Assembly: GCA_009667805.1 (NCBI GenBank)
Contig: CM019063.1
Coordinates: 356,028,942 to 356,092,941, forward strand
Reading direction: 5' to 3'
Origin: Leptobrachium leishanense
Lineage: Eukaryota; Chordata; Amphibia; Anura; Megophryidae
DNA length: 64,000 nucleotides
Positions 23,008-33,527 of this stretch are shown here, in pieces. Each line of letters opens with the position of its first letter. Within the stretch, counting starts at the first letter, position 1. The notes below the pieces were generated by a model that saw only the letters and a list, made by a program, of their open reading frames with translations, was not told the DNA's origin and searched no databases. Made by a program: the position numbers and the translations under genes.

Positions 23008-23088
23008 ACCTTTATTTATTTATTTTTATTTATAAAAGGATTTTACCAGGAAGGATACATTGAGATTTCTCTTGTTTTCAAGTATAGT
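23008..23088 (-). mobile_element. Short LINE 3' tail, same family as 31098-33050
   Basis: About 80 bases with TTTATTTATTT and TTACCAGGAAGGATACATTG match the 3' end of the LINE that begins at 31098. It is a heavily 5'-truncated copy on the minus strand. Confidence 0.75.
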
Positions 23089-23112
23089 TTACTATAAAAA
23101 AATAGAAAATAT

Positions 23113-24078
23113 GATTATTGAATTGCATTTTTTTTTTATGGGCTGGTGTATTTGGGTTTGGCCAGGTTGTTCAGATTTGCCATTACCACCAGCTTTTAGA
23201 ACTTGCTAAAATTATGCGCGCAAAGGCTATGCGGTAATTACCCTCCTGTAATACCCTCCTCGTACCAGCGCACATTTGCATTTGCACTCACAATGTTAAG
23301 TATAGGACGCGCAAAGTACAGTAAGCTCACGCAAGGTTTGCACAGGTTCACCCGCGGTAAACAATAGTGCAACAACCGCGCGCAGACTATGTAATACAGG
23401 ATTCGGAACAAATGGTTTTACCCCTTGCATTAACCTCCCTGGCGGTCTAATTTTTTCAAAATTTCGTGTCTAAAAGCGTCTCAATTTTTTTTTAAAGGAA
23501 ACGTGTTTTTGTACTTCGTTAGCCTGTAATAATTAGGAATCACGCACTGAAATCCGTGCAATCACGAGTCCTTACTGGTAAAATCCTTTATAAATAAATA
23601 AAAAAATAGTAAATACACGGAGTCCGATAAAGTTTGAAACATGACGTAATAATTTATTATCCCAAAAATAATTATCCACAATAATGCAAATAAATGATAT
23701 TCCAATAAAATACAACAAAAAACACTGACATCTGTCTGAAAACAAAGTTGAGACGATGTATGGTCTGTTTCTTATCCTGTTGTGCCACCTAGTGGCCGTT
23801 CATAAACATTGCACATTGGATTATACAGTGTATAATAATGTTTTTCTAAGTTTGCTGCTGGTCCCGCCCCCCTGCATCATGTGACTCGCAGGGAGCCTTA
23901 CCAGGAAGCAACTCGCCGTGATCACTCTGCGGGGGACAGCCAGGGAGCGCAGGTGGAGGTGAGTATGCATCCAGCCCGAGTGTGGTTTGGGGTTACCGTT
24001 CGCTGTAGTGAAATTTAACCTCGTCACACTCGGGAATACCACCAGGGAGGTTAATGTTTTTTTGCGCGAAGATTGTAA
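23113..24078. mobile_element. MITE family A, copy 3, split by a piggyBac MITE
   Basis: The left part (23113-23429) matches GGGCTGGTGTATTTGGGT and following bases of copies 1 and 2, and the right part (24055-24078) ends with GCGAAGATTGTAAT. The split is at a TTAA. The corresponding stretch of copy 2 near 22558 is uninterrupted. Confidence 0.7.
23430..24054. mobile_element. piggyBac-type MITE with TTAA duplication
   Basis: The element is bounded by TTAA on both sides and has ends CCTCCCTGGCGG and CCTCCCTGGTGG (inverse). Copy 2 of MITE family A at about 22558 has a single TTAA at the equivalent site, confirming precise TTAA insertion. No transposase is present. Confidence 0.8.
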
Positions 24079-24544
24079 TTTAGCCCTTTCTCTTTTCACA
24101 TTGTTGATACTGGTTAAATAGTATAGTATGTATATAGTTATGTCCATATGAGTGGTGTCATCCCTACAATAACCCCTTCAGTACCAGGCTATTTGAACCC
24201 CACGAGCTCAACTCATTCTTACAATGTTTTGGACATCAGGCTTAAACGTGTGGAGTGTTATTGCAGAACCCAAAAGTCATTTTCTCCCCAGAATGAATAT
24301 ATTAATGACTACATGAGATAGCGTGTCATAATGAAAAAAGAAAACCAAAACAAAACACCACAACACTGCCACACAACCATATGGCTTACTACCCCCCCCC
24401 CCATTTACTTCTCATTATATCTTACAGGGTTTTCTTCCAATTTCCATTTTAATCACAATATTTTATAAAAAAATCTAACTGACCACAATAAACCACTAGA
24501 TGATTGTGTGCACTCAAATCCAGAATATGTAATTTTATATTTGA
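24079..24544. other. No gene recognised
   Basis: AT-rich sequence with a C-run near 24400; no feature could be supported. Confidence 0.4.
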
Positions 24545-24775
24545 GAAAAAGTTCTTATTATACAGAGATTGCTCATGTCAAGACACAGGTTCAAATCCCA
24601 GCAAGAAGACCTCTCCCGTAAGTGTCCTTGGGCAAGGCACCTAGTGGTACATAATTGGCACCCATGACATGACTGCTTAGGCCTGTGACCTTCCCGGCCC
24701 ATACCCCTTAAGTGGTATATAAATAAAACACAACACTTATATAAATTGGAATGGGCATGGGCCACAGCTTTATTT
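24545..24775 (+). mobile_element. Probable tRNA-derived SINE
   Basis: A pol III B-box-like GGTTCAAATCC at about 24589 is followed by GTGTCCTTGGGCAAGGCACC, similar to the conserved region of several vertebrate SINEs, and a TATATAAATAAAACAC tail. I do not see a good A box or a clear TSD, so the family is unassigned. Confidence 0.5.
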
Positions 24776-25041
24776 AAATTAACATATAACTTATAACTTG
24801 CAGTGCTTTGTATATCCCCTCTGCCCTATTGCCCAATGCAATAGGCAGTTCCACCAGTATAATAACCATGAGCTCGTCCCCCCGCAAGTGAGGTTAGTCT
24901 CCCCAGAGCCTCATACGAAGGCGGCTTATCCGTCCTTAAAGCACCGCTGTCCAGGAAACCCGCCAATGCCAGGGGCTGCCCTAGCAGCTGCCCCTGCGCC
25001 CCCCGCAGACAGCAGCTCCTGGTCGCCAGAAGTTAAACCAG

Positions 25042-25593
25042 CTAAAAATACAGTATGTCCAAGCCAATATCTTTAAGATGAACTCCATCTCTCCTAATGA
25101 TGTTACGATTGTCGCCCTCCAGCTCGGTATGGTGAACCGACACCCCCCCCCGACTACGGACAAATTTAGAGATCTCCCGGTTAACCCTCTTACTAGCCCT
25201 GTCAAGAGCCCTCTGGGCCACAAACTCGTCCCAACAGGGGCGAGATACTATCTCTGAAAAAACTAAAGATAAACCTCCAAAAATGGCAAAGCAGCGGGCC
25301 AAGTCGATCTTCATGGAACTAATCAAGTCCACTGACCTAAGGGCCCCCAAGTCGTTCCCCCCTGCGTGCAGCACTAACACCACTTCCTTAGAGACCCGAC
25401 CTGACAAAATCTCACATTCCCTAGCCACCTGGGTCCAACGTAATCCCCAAATACCTATCCATCGAATTTTCGCCAAGTCCGCCGGGAAACCCAGGTTCCT
25501 GCCATGCGGCCGTTGCTCAGTCCACTTGGCCGCCCAATGCACGTATGAGTGCCCGAGAATCCAAACCGTCCGCAGAGGCAAACCTGAAATCAA
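25042..25593 (-). CDS. SGNH-hydrolase-like protein of a DIRS/Ngaro element
   Basis: A 183-residue frame starting at Met 25593. It shows the SGNH/GDSL esterase blocks in order: WILGHSYVHWA near the start (nucleophile serine in GHS), VLHAGGNDLG in the middle (block III), and RRDGVHLKDIG near the end (Asp and His). Such hydrolase frames are known as accessory genes of vertebrate Ngaro/DIRS retrotransposons; the substrate is unknown. It follows directly on the minus strand after a tyrosine-recombinase C-terminus at 25735-25591, as in those elements. The frame is open end to end, but the element around it is truncated. Confidence 0.75.
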   Translation of the reverse strand: MISGLPLRTVWILGHSYVHWAAKWTEQRPHGRNLGFPADLAKIRWIGIWGLRWTQVARECEILSGRVSKEVVLVLHAGGNDLGALRSVDLISSMKIDLARCFAIFGGLSLVFSEIVSRPCWDEFVAQRALDRASKRVNREISKFVRSRGGVSVHHTELEGDNRNIIRRDGVHLKDIGLDILYF

Positions 25594-25735
25594 AGAAGGT
25601 TAGGGCGCACATAGGAACGAAAGCCATCCGAACGCCATCTACCCAAGCGCCGACTCATGTCGTCCGTTGCGCCAGCATCCGCTGCCATAGTCGCGGTGCC
25701 AATGCGGAATGAACAGCTTCGAATCAGAACCCAAA
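25591..25735 (-). pseudogene. Tyrosine recombinase C-terminal fragment (DIRS/Ngaro)
   Basis: The minus-strand residues SFRIGTATMAADAG and LGRWRSDGFRSYVRP match the conserved end of DIRS-type tyrosine recombinases, including the RIG arginine and the final catalytic tyrosine. The first residue of the usual HSFRIG block is cysteine here. The upstream part is missing because the sequence changes at about 25737 into an L1 fragment on the other strand. The recombinase would insert the circular cDNA; this copy cannot. Confidence 0.75.
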
Positions 25736-25737
25736 AA

Positions 25738-26395
25738 GCTAACGCAACATTGTATTGATAGCTTTGTATGTGCTGGAAAACGCAGACGAGTAGCACGTCA
25801 CACATTATATCGACCAAAGAGTTTGGGGGGACTGGGATTGCCTTCCCTTCTGACTTATTATTATGCTGCTCAGTTAGCACAAGTGGTTGCGTTCCATTCA
25901 CCAAAGGGTGCCCGACGTTGGGCGGACTTGGAAACTGCGCTTATGTTATATTACAACATTGGATATGGTCGCTTAGAGAACATCGTCCTGAGCTTATCAC
26001 CCCATGCCCGGCAATATTAAATCTGGAATAAAATGGCATTGAAGTGCGATTTGACCTCCTATCCTTCCCCAATGTCCCCAATATTTGGCACTAAGGACTT
26101 TACACCAGGATTTACAAGCAGACAATTTAAATATTTTTGGAGAAAGGTGTGTGCAGGTTATATCAGCTTTATCCAAAAGGAATTTTGCTGCAGTTTTCTC
26201 CAGACCCAGACTTTTCTTTAATACGGATTTTTCAAATAAAATCTTACGCAACTGGCCCCCATGTTAAGGCTGCAGCTTTATTGGAGCTGTCTTTTTTTGA
26301 ACGCCTTTGCAGAGATGAAACGTACCCAAGAGGTCTAATATCTTCCTTGTATCAATTGCTCACTTCACAGCAAGATTGGAAAGAGTTATCTTACA
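25738..26395 (+). pseudogene. L1 ORF2 C-terminal fragment
   Basis: The plus-strand residues AGKRRRVARHTLYRPKSLGG, LPSLLTYYYAAQLAQ and KGARRWADLE align with the region 12600-12420 of the L1 at 11035-16766, where HNKRHRVARRVLHRPRVVGG is read. Further on, in other frames, GLISSLYQLLTSQQDW matches the ORF2 C-terminal region. It has several frameshifts, is cut on the left by the DIRS fragment and on the right by a TTAA-type repeat at 26396. Confidence 0.7.
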
Positions 26396-26935
26396 TTAAC
26401 CCCTTAAGGACTGCTGACGTACCCTGTACGTCCTGCCCACAGGTCTCCCTTAGACCCGCGGACGTACAGGGTACGTCAGCGGCGCCTAACCCCCTTCCCG
26501 CCCGATACTTACCTCCCTCGCTGGATCCCTCGGCGATCTGGCAGGGAGGAAGCCTGCCCATGTGATTTACATGGGCAGACGAGGTTGATGACGTCGCCAC
26601 ACTGTGTGGTGACGTCATCAGCAGGCGTCCCCATGCAAATCAATGCAGGAGAGGGGGGGCTCCTTCGGAGCCCTCTATCTCCCCAACCATTGAAGCTAGG
26701 GAGATGCTTTTTGCACCACTGAAAAGGGGAGAGTCTCCCCTTTTTCAGCGGTGTATAGCATTAACGATTGCACTGCCGAATCGCGTTTCGGCGCAAATTG
26801 GCGATTCGAACCTGGAGGGGGGCTGACATCTTGGATGTCAGCCAAGCCTCCAGGTCCCCCCCCACCCACTGACAACCTCACCATATGTGTGAGGATGTCA
26901 GTGGGCCAGTTAACCATCTAGCTGCCATGTAGAGA
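26396..26935. mobile_element. Hairpin-rich TTAA-type repeat, partial
   Basis: It begins TTAACCCCTTAAGGACTG. A strong hairpin follows: the block around 26413-26427, GACGTACCCTGTACGTC, recurs inverted at about 26462-26478. The phrase CTGACATCTTGGATGTCAG at 26822 also occurs near 20100, 20400 and 47880 inside the other TTAA-type elements, so it is related. The far end was not resolved. Confidence 0.55.
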
Positions 26936-27018
26936 TAAGGGGATCATAAGACTTTTAAAAAAAAACTCATTTTTTTATTTTATGTAATTTTTTTTTTTTT
27001 TTTTATTTATTTATTTAT

Positions 27019-27669
27019 TTAGTTTTTAAACCAAACCTGGTCATGTTTGACCTGCAGCTGGGATGACAATTTTAGTATAGTGACTGACTGTTCTCGTACT
27101 TCCATGCAGCGACCATTTTTCTCCGTGACAGCTCGCAGCTCATCCTGTAGCCGGTGCAATTGCAGGCCAGTCTCTTTCTCGCTCTGGGTTGCAAAGTCTA
27201 GTTGCCCTTTCAAGGTCACTACCTCCCGTCGAAGCGGGTCACAACATTTGCATTCGCTCTGCAGCACCACCTCCATTTCTTTCACCCGTCCACCCCTCCG
27301 CTTCTTTTTAGCCTTACTTGAGGGTGTGTTGACGGTCATGGTTGGTGCGGAGGCATATTTTGTTTGGGTCTTGGTGTTGGCAGAAGCCGATGCTTCCAAA
27401 ATCCCTGGTCTCTGCCAATCCAAGTCTGTAGGCACCCTCTGGGTGTGTGGTGTAGTTGCCAGCCAGTTCTCCTCCTGGCCACGAATGTCCCCAGGCTCAA
27501 CCCAGCCTGGGACCTTGTACCTATTGTATTCCCCCTGCAGAGGGTTAAAATCTTGCTGGTCCTGCACAGCTTCCCCTTTCTGCAATAAACAGACCTCATT
27601 CCAAACACTCTGGAACAGGTCCATGCTAGGGTTTGGACCAGGTCTTTTTACCTCCTTGAGCATTTCCAT
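27019..27669 (-). pseudogene. Gag-like coiled-coil frame of the decayed Gmr1-like element
   Basis: A 216-residue open frame from Met 27669, starting MEMLKEVKRPGPNPSMDLFQ. Residues about 130-210 form a probable coiled coil (LRREVVTLKGQLDFATQSEK and onward), preceded by a basic patch KAKKKRRGG and a CKCC pair. A short frame upstream (ending near 27712) carries the Gag-like N-terminus, and an indel or stop separates them. I recognise no catalytic domain. Position just downstream of the LTR and primer site suggests Gag, but a captured or unrelated coding sequence is possible. The frame ends near a poly-T run where the element is truncated. Confidence 0.45.
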
Positions 27670-28500
27670 ATCGCTCCTGGTTTCACCACACTTGTGCCTT
27701 TGACCCTTTCTTCAATATTCGTTCCTTCCATGGCTCTCCAGCAGGTCCTTCAGGGAGTCCTGCTTGCAGGCTGTATAGTTGACCATCTTGGGGTGTATTG
27801 GTGTTAGAGAGCCTCTATCCACACCGCTTGCCACCAATGTGACGGAACCGTTCTCTTCCGTCTGTCCTGACTCTCCAGACACCCCTTCATTGCAGTCAGC
27901 CAGGCTACTGGTAGCGCTGTCCTTAGCGCCTCGAGCAGCTTGACCCGCCTGTTTCTGTTCCTCTGCCCTGGAGCCGTTAGGAATTTCCAGAAGGTCGCTC
28001 AGTGCCTTCTGAGGTTGAGTGTATAGTGTAGCGTCGCTGAAATAAAACACCAGACGCGGCTGTATGCTTTAAAACAGGATTCTCTGTCTCAGTCTCAGAG
28101 TTCTGACCTTTAATGAACAAAAACGCCACCACTTATGCTGGAATCCAACAGTCATAATTTGCATAAATGACGCACCTCGTCCTACCAATATGCTAATTAC
28201 ATTATGTCAGTTAGATATTTACAATAAACATTCCTCTTTACATTCTTTAGCCTTTAGCTCACACAACATTTGCATAACCTATTGTTCTAACACATCAGAT
28301 TAAAGACAAACACTATTACAGACTTCTTGAATCAAATATGCAGCCAGATAAGGGGAAAAGCCCTGTTGCATAAATTACACAGCAGTAAAGCTTGTTTAGT
28401 GTAAAATGGCGTAACTTTAGTTTTAAATATACTTCTATTCCTGTAGGTAAATGGGTTTCTGTATAGCCAGTAAACTAATTTAAACTAAAACCAAACAATG
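27019..28500 (-). mobile_element. Decayed Gmr1-like LTR retrotransposon, 5' end
   Basis: An LTR edge TGTGACGGAACCG (plus orientation, about 27838) is preceded by TTGCCACCA, the same arrangement as the LTR/primer-site junction of the intact element at 40604-40635. Downstream on the minus strand a short frame starts MVNYTACKQDSLKDLLES, comparable with MPGYGAYKRDVLRGMLEN of the intact element. The outer LTR limit near 28500 is uncertain and no second LTR is seen. Confidence 0.55.
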
Positions 28501-30256
28501 TAATTTATATTTAAAAACACACGATATAAATTGAACTTAAAGTCTCTTGGGGTTTGAAGCATGGAGCGTTACATCAGCTCCATGACAATAATGATTTTAG
28601 TACGTTAAGAAAATCCACTCAGGCGAAATTGGTGGATCCATTGTGCCCACTCCAGATTTATAGATGGCAACCACTCTGCTGCTGCAGCCATTACCCACAC
28701 ATTGCAGCTAAGACTGCGCCGCGGCACAGAAGGGCCTTGTGGCAAATGTAAGAAACTGCCCATCACTTTTCAGGTTTATAAGATTACTGCTACACTTGTA
28801 CACACAGCACATTTGTCAGCAATTCTGAGCTCAAATATTAATAATATCAGAAAGAAAAATTAAAGCTAGTGCCTCCAGCCAATAATGTCACACGATATAT
28901 GACGGTTTAATTGGCACAATGTGTAGAAAAATGATTTTGAGTTCTTTAAACTCTATCTGGATATTTTTATTGGAATAAAATAGCAAAATTAAGTATAGAT
29001 AAAGACAAACCGTATTTATTATCTTGGAATCTTAATCACAAAGCTTTGTTTAGATTGACGGAGTGAATACAATGGTATGCCACAAACAGATGCCACAGAT
29101 CCTCAAAACAGACTAGCCTTTACCAGTTAATGGGGCAGGTATGCTAAGCAGTGACACATACAATACTTACCTAAGACCCTTTCCTGGCGCGGGTAATCAA
29201 CACCCGATTATGAATGCCCAGAAACCACACGACAGTAAAATAAGATATAGTATACCCGCGGATTACCGTTCTATGTGATTATTCTAGTGGGGTCTGGCTT
29301 GCAATGCAATTACTACCGGTCATAGGAGTCAGTGTGTCAAATTACCATTGATTGTCGGCGTGGACGTGAGAGATCAGATATGATTCAAGCCTCAGAGTAT
29401 GAGTAATTCAATTCCATCAAAAGGGGCACTATCGTCCCATAGAATATTGATCCTTGATTCCTCTGCAGTGGAATCACAATCAACTTCTTATATCATTTAA
29501 CTTTGGCAATAAGCCTGAATTACTCTTTATTCTTTCCAAATGAATCGCATCTGACGCGGCAATAAATGGAACACTATTAAATAATATAACAGTTTGGCTC
29601 AGCTATTCTCTACCGTACTCCACACAATGAACTATACGAGTTACGTGATATTTAAAAGCGGCTATACTTTACCAATCTCAGTGGCCTGGCCTAGGATTTG
29701 GGGTCTGGTCTGGAATCTGGTCTTGGCAGCGGTCAAGAGAGAGATGGGGCTTTCAGGATCCCCTGGGCTGGATTGGAGTTGGTTCTCTGGATGGGTGCAA
29801 GTTCTCTGTCTGGATGGTCAGCCCCAGGGAGTCTCTTGGATGGGTGGTCTCCCCAGTGTCTAGTCTTTAGCCCTGATTTAGCCCTTTCACGCCCGCCTAA
29901 GTCTTGCCCACCTGTATCTAATTATCCTTGTGTCGCGTCCTGATTGGTCCATATTAATATGTGAGGGTCAGGTGTCCGACATTTACCTGGCCACTGGGTG
30001 GCACTGCGGGACCATGTATCTTTTAGTGGGTTTTTCAAAGTTTTAAGTGGTGACAAAGATAATTATACTATAAGGGATTCTATTTATCGAACGCTACCCT
30101 ATGTCAGTAGTATATACATTAATTTGACTTATGTGGAGCTATTTTAGATCCGTAATTTTTGTATCGCCCAACATATCATAACAATCCATGTTTTATATAA
30201 TCTGAATCACGATCATCATTCACTTTAAACTATCCCTCTATTCCAAGTTCCCTTAC
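28501..30256. other. No gene recognised; possible L1 ORF2 remnants
   Basis: Mostly AT-rich sequence. Around 28950-29150 the plus strand has short stretches reminiscent of a very decayed L1 ORF2 end, too weak to call. Confidence 0.3.
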
Positions 30257-30278
30257 GTATATATATATATATATATAT
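30257..30278. repeat. (TA)n microsatellite
   Basis: About eleven TA dinucleotides, directly followed by a T-run and TTTTATTCATC, which could be the 3' tail of an L1 on the minus strand extending toward the gap. Confidence 0.9.
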
Positions 30279-30567
30279 TTTTTTAAAACATATTTTTATT
30301 CATCTTGGATCAACTTACAGAAAAAACATACAGAGAGACATCTTATTATACATCATTATCAGATATTCAACTAGTACAAATATGTGGCATCCAGCAGTTA
30401 ATGTAGAAGGTATTGTACAACTCCTATTAGAACCAAAGAAGACAATTCCCAAGGGTGAGTGGGTCAATTAAATGTGGGCATCTACAGGATTCGAGGGGGA
30501 GGAAACTAGAAAACGGGATAAGGCGTGGTCAGGGGGATCTTGAGGGATGGGTGGGATACCCCGCAGT

Positions 30568-30667
30568 NNNNNNNNNNNNNNNNNNNNNNNNNNNNNNNNN
30601 NNNNNNNNNNNNNNNNNNNNNNNNNNNNNNNNNNNNNNNNNNNNNNNNNNNNNNNNNNNNNNNNNNN
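30568..30667. other. Assembly gap (100 N)
   Basis: Exactly 100 undetermined bases, a conventional gap size that may not reflect true length. Any frame drawn across it is meaningless. Confidence 1.
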
Positions 30668-31097
30668 TTTAACTGCGTTATATCCTATTCTGGGCCTCAA
30701 GTTTCGTGCCCAGATATAGCAAAATCAGCCATGTTTGCAAAATCTGTTGATCACGTTTTTTATTATCTTTTGTATTTTGGAATTTATTTATGCAATCAGA
30801 GGTCACCGTTTACAGCCCACAAATTATTTAGTATAGTATAATTCACTATGTCAGAGTCGTCACAGGCAGTTCTTTGCATTATGTATTCAAGAATTTCTAT
30901 TTTAGATACTTCTCTATAGGCCTGCACATTCTCTGCTGCTTCTGGGGACAACCACACCTCTTTTTCGCAGGCAGGAGAATTTGCATTTGTTGAAAGAAGT
31001 GAAGCGCCACATCAAAAAAATCCCCACAAGGTATAGTTCGCCAAGTATTCGGGTAGTGGTTTCCCCAAAACTGACAAAGTCAGACCAAGATTGTATA
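30668..31097. other. No gene recognised
   Basis: AT-rich sequence between the gap and a LINE tail; possibly part of an L1 on the minus strand, but no motif confirms it. Confidence 0.3.
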
Positions 31098-33050
31098 AAT
31101 TTATTTATTTATTTATAAAGGATTTTACCAGGAAGGATACATTGAGATTTCTCTCGTTTTCAAGTATGTCCTGGGTTCAAGAACATTGAAGTGTTACAGT
31201 TACAGAAATACAAAGTAATACAATGCAAGATATTAAAAAAACAACACAAATATACAGATTAACAGAAAATAAATATGTAGGAAATATAGTCACTAGGTTA
31301 CATGTATACAGGTGCATTCTGTATTGAGGTATGTTAGTAAGGAGTAAGGGGGAAGATTTGATGGTGTCTGGGAGGTTATTCCATAATTGTGGGGCGCTGT
31401 AGGAAAATGAGGACCGAGCCACTGTCTTTTTGTATTGTGGTATAGCAAGAAAGGTGCTGGTCCTGGAACGGAGGTTATAGGATGAGGGAGCTGCTGGGGG
31501 AAGCAGACTATTCAGGTAGGGTGGCAGCTTCCCACAGATGCTCTTAAACACCAGGCTGGAAAGGTGAAGGGTGCGTCTGGATTCCAGCGATGGCCAGTTT
31601 AGCTCTTTTAACATGTCACAATGGTGGGTCATGTAGTTACATTGTAGCGCAAAGCGGCAGAATGAGTTATACAATGTAGTAAGTTTATGAAGGTGTGTTT
31701 GCGGGGCGGCTGCATACACTACATCTCCGTAATCAATAGCCGGCATAAGCATTTGCTGTACAATCTGCTTTCTTACCGCGGGGCTCAGGCAGGATTTGTT
31801 TCTGTACAGGGCACCTAGTTTGGGGTAAAGTTTAGATGAGAGGTTTTTCGATGTGGTGGCCAAAGGATAGATTAGGGTCCAACCACATACCTAGATATTT
31901 GAGAGAAGTGACTGTGGTCAGCATGCCATTTGATTTTGTCCCAACACATAGATGGGGATTTTGCAATTTGTGTAGTTTAGGTGCTATTCCAAAGAGCATC
32001 GTTACAGTTTTGTCAGTATTTAAAAAAGTTTGTTGTTTTTGATCCACTTTTCTACCTCTGTGAATTGTTCTTGCAGCATGGCCTCCAGCTGCGGGAGATT
32101 TGGTTTGCTGGTATAGATCACAGTGTCGTCTGCGTACATATGTACAGTTGAGGCTTTGCAGACGTTGGGCAGATCATTTATGAATATTGTGAATAGCAGG
32201 GGGCCTAGTATTGAGCCTTGGGGTACACCGCAAGTGACTGGGAGCGGGAGGGAGGAGCTGCCAGAAATTTACACATATTGTGATCGGTCAGATACATATG
32301 ATTGAAACCAGGTTAGCGTGCGATCACCAATGCCAGAGTTTTTAAGTTTTTCTAACAAGATGCCATGGTCTACCGTGTCAAAGGCCTTGGCAAAATCAAG
32401 GAAGATGGCTCCAGTTAGGTTTCCTTGTTCCATCCCAGCTTGGATATCATTGCAGACTTTTAAAAGGGCGGTTGTAGTTGAGTGATTTGGACGAAAGCCT
32501 TATTGATCCGGGGTTAAGTAGTTCCAATATTGATAATAATCACGTAATTGTGTGTAGACACATTTTTCCAAGACTTTTGACATTACAGGGAGCAACGATA
32601 TCGGACGGTAGTTGGATACCAAAGTACTGTCACCACTTTTATGGATAGGTACCACTCTTGCAGTCTTCCAGAGCTTGGGTATGTATCCAGTCGCCAGTGA
32701 CTCATTTATTAGGGTTGCGACAGGATTTGCAAATGCTGGAGCACTGATTTTCAGCAGCATTGCTGGTATTTGATCAGGTCCAGACTGGTATTTCATTTTT
32801 TGCTTACGGAGAAGTTTAGTAATGACACTGACAGGCACTGGTCTAAAACTGAATTCCTGTCTGATACAGGGACTTTGCACAGTTGGGGGGGCCTGACCTG
32901 CATGAGGCCTAATGAGCTGCTCTCTGCAAGGCCCTGCTACAAACACTGACTGAGTTTGGGGTGTGTGCTGAAAGAAATCAAGATTGCAAATAGCATCACA
33001 TTGGGTTGATATTGTCCAGGAACTAAGGGGGGAGTTTGTAGGGGGCAATA
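31098..33050 (-). pseudogene. CR1/L2/Rex1-type LINE: reverse transcriptase, frameshifted
   Basis: A non-LTR retrotransposon read on the minus strand. The first RT blocks are at 33048-32500 (KYQSGPDQIPAMLLKI, VVPIHKSGDSTLVSNYRPIS, LLPVMSKVLEKCV). The catalytic MYADDTVIY lies near 32120, LFLNTDKT and LKYLGMWLDPNLSF at 32040-31840, and the C-terminus at 31863-31177 with WPSLESRRTLHLSSLVFKSI and FSYSAPQLWNNLPDTIKSS. Several frameshifts or stops separate these. The 3' end is TTTA-rich (31098-31125). No endonuclease domain is visible, so the copy is 5'-truncated or rearranged near 33050. Confidence 0.85.
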
Positions 33051-33169
33051 AAAGTTAAGGTTCGTTGAACAGGACATTGGGCAGAATTGCAGATTTAGAG
33101 CAAATGGGTAGAAAATGTAGACGGGAGTGGAATGCAGAATTCAGATAGCATTGCAACAATTCAAATATA

Positions 33170-33390
33170 CAGTCAGGTCCAGAAATATTGGGACATCGAC
33201 ACAATTCTAACATCTTTGGCTCTATACACCACCACAATGGAGTTGGAATGAAACAAACACAATGTGCTTTAACTGCAGACTGTCAGCTTTAATTTGAGGG
33301 TATTTACATCCAAATCAGGTGAACGGTGTAGGACTTACAGCAGTTTGCAGATGTGCCTTCCACTTGTTAAGGGACCAAAAGTAATGGGAC
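33170..33390 (+). repeat. Left terminal inverted repeat of the Tc1 element
   Basis: Matches 34600-34818 in inverse orientation with about ten differences. The inner end repeats a GGGACCAAAAGTAATGGGAC motif, also present in inverse form on the right, which may be the inner transposase site. Confidence 0.85.
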
Positions 33391-33527
33391 AATTGGCTTC
33401 TCAGCTGTTCCATGGCCAGGTGTGTGATATTCCCTCATTACCCCAATTACAATGTGCAGATAAAAGGCCCAGAGTTCATTTCAAGTGTGCTATTTGCATT
33501 TGGAATCTGTTGCTATCAACTCTCAAG

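Noticed and set aside
27047..27703. 218-residue plus-strand frame
   Set aside because: It is the antisense of the coiled-coil frame at 27019-27669 and shows no domain.
30455..30841. Frame crossing the run of N
   Set aside because: It spans an assembly gap of unknown sequence.
33294..33527. Upstream extension of the Tc1 transposase to Met 33294
   Set aside because: It translates the terminal inverted repeat; the family start just before the helix-turn-helix is Met 33528.
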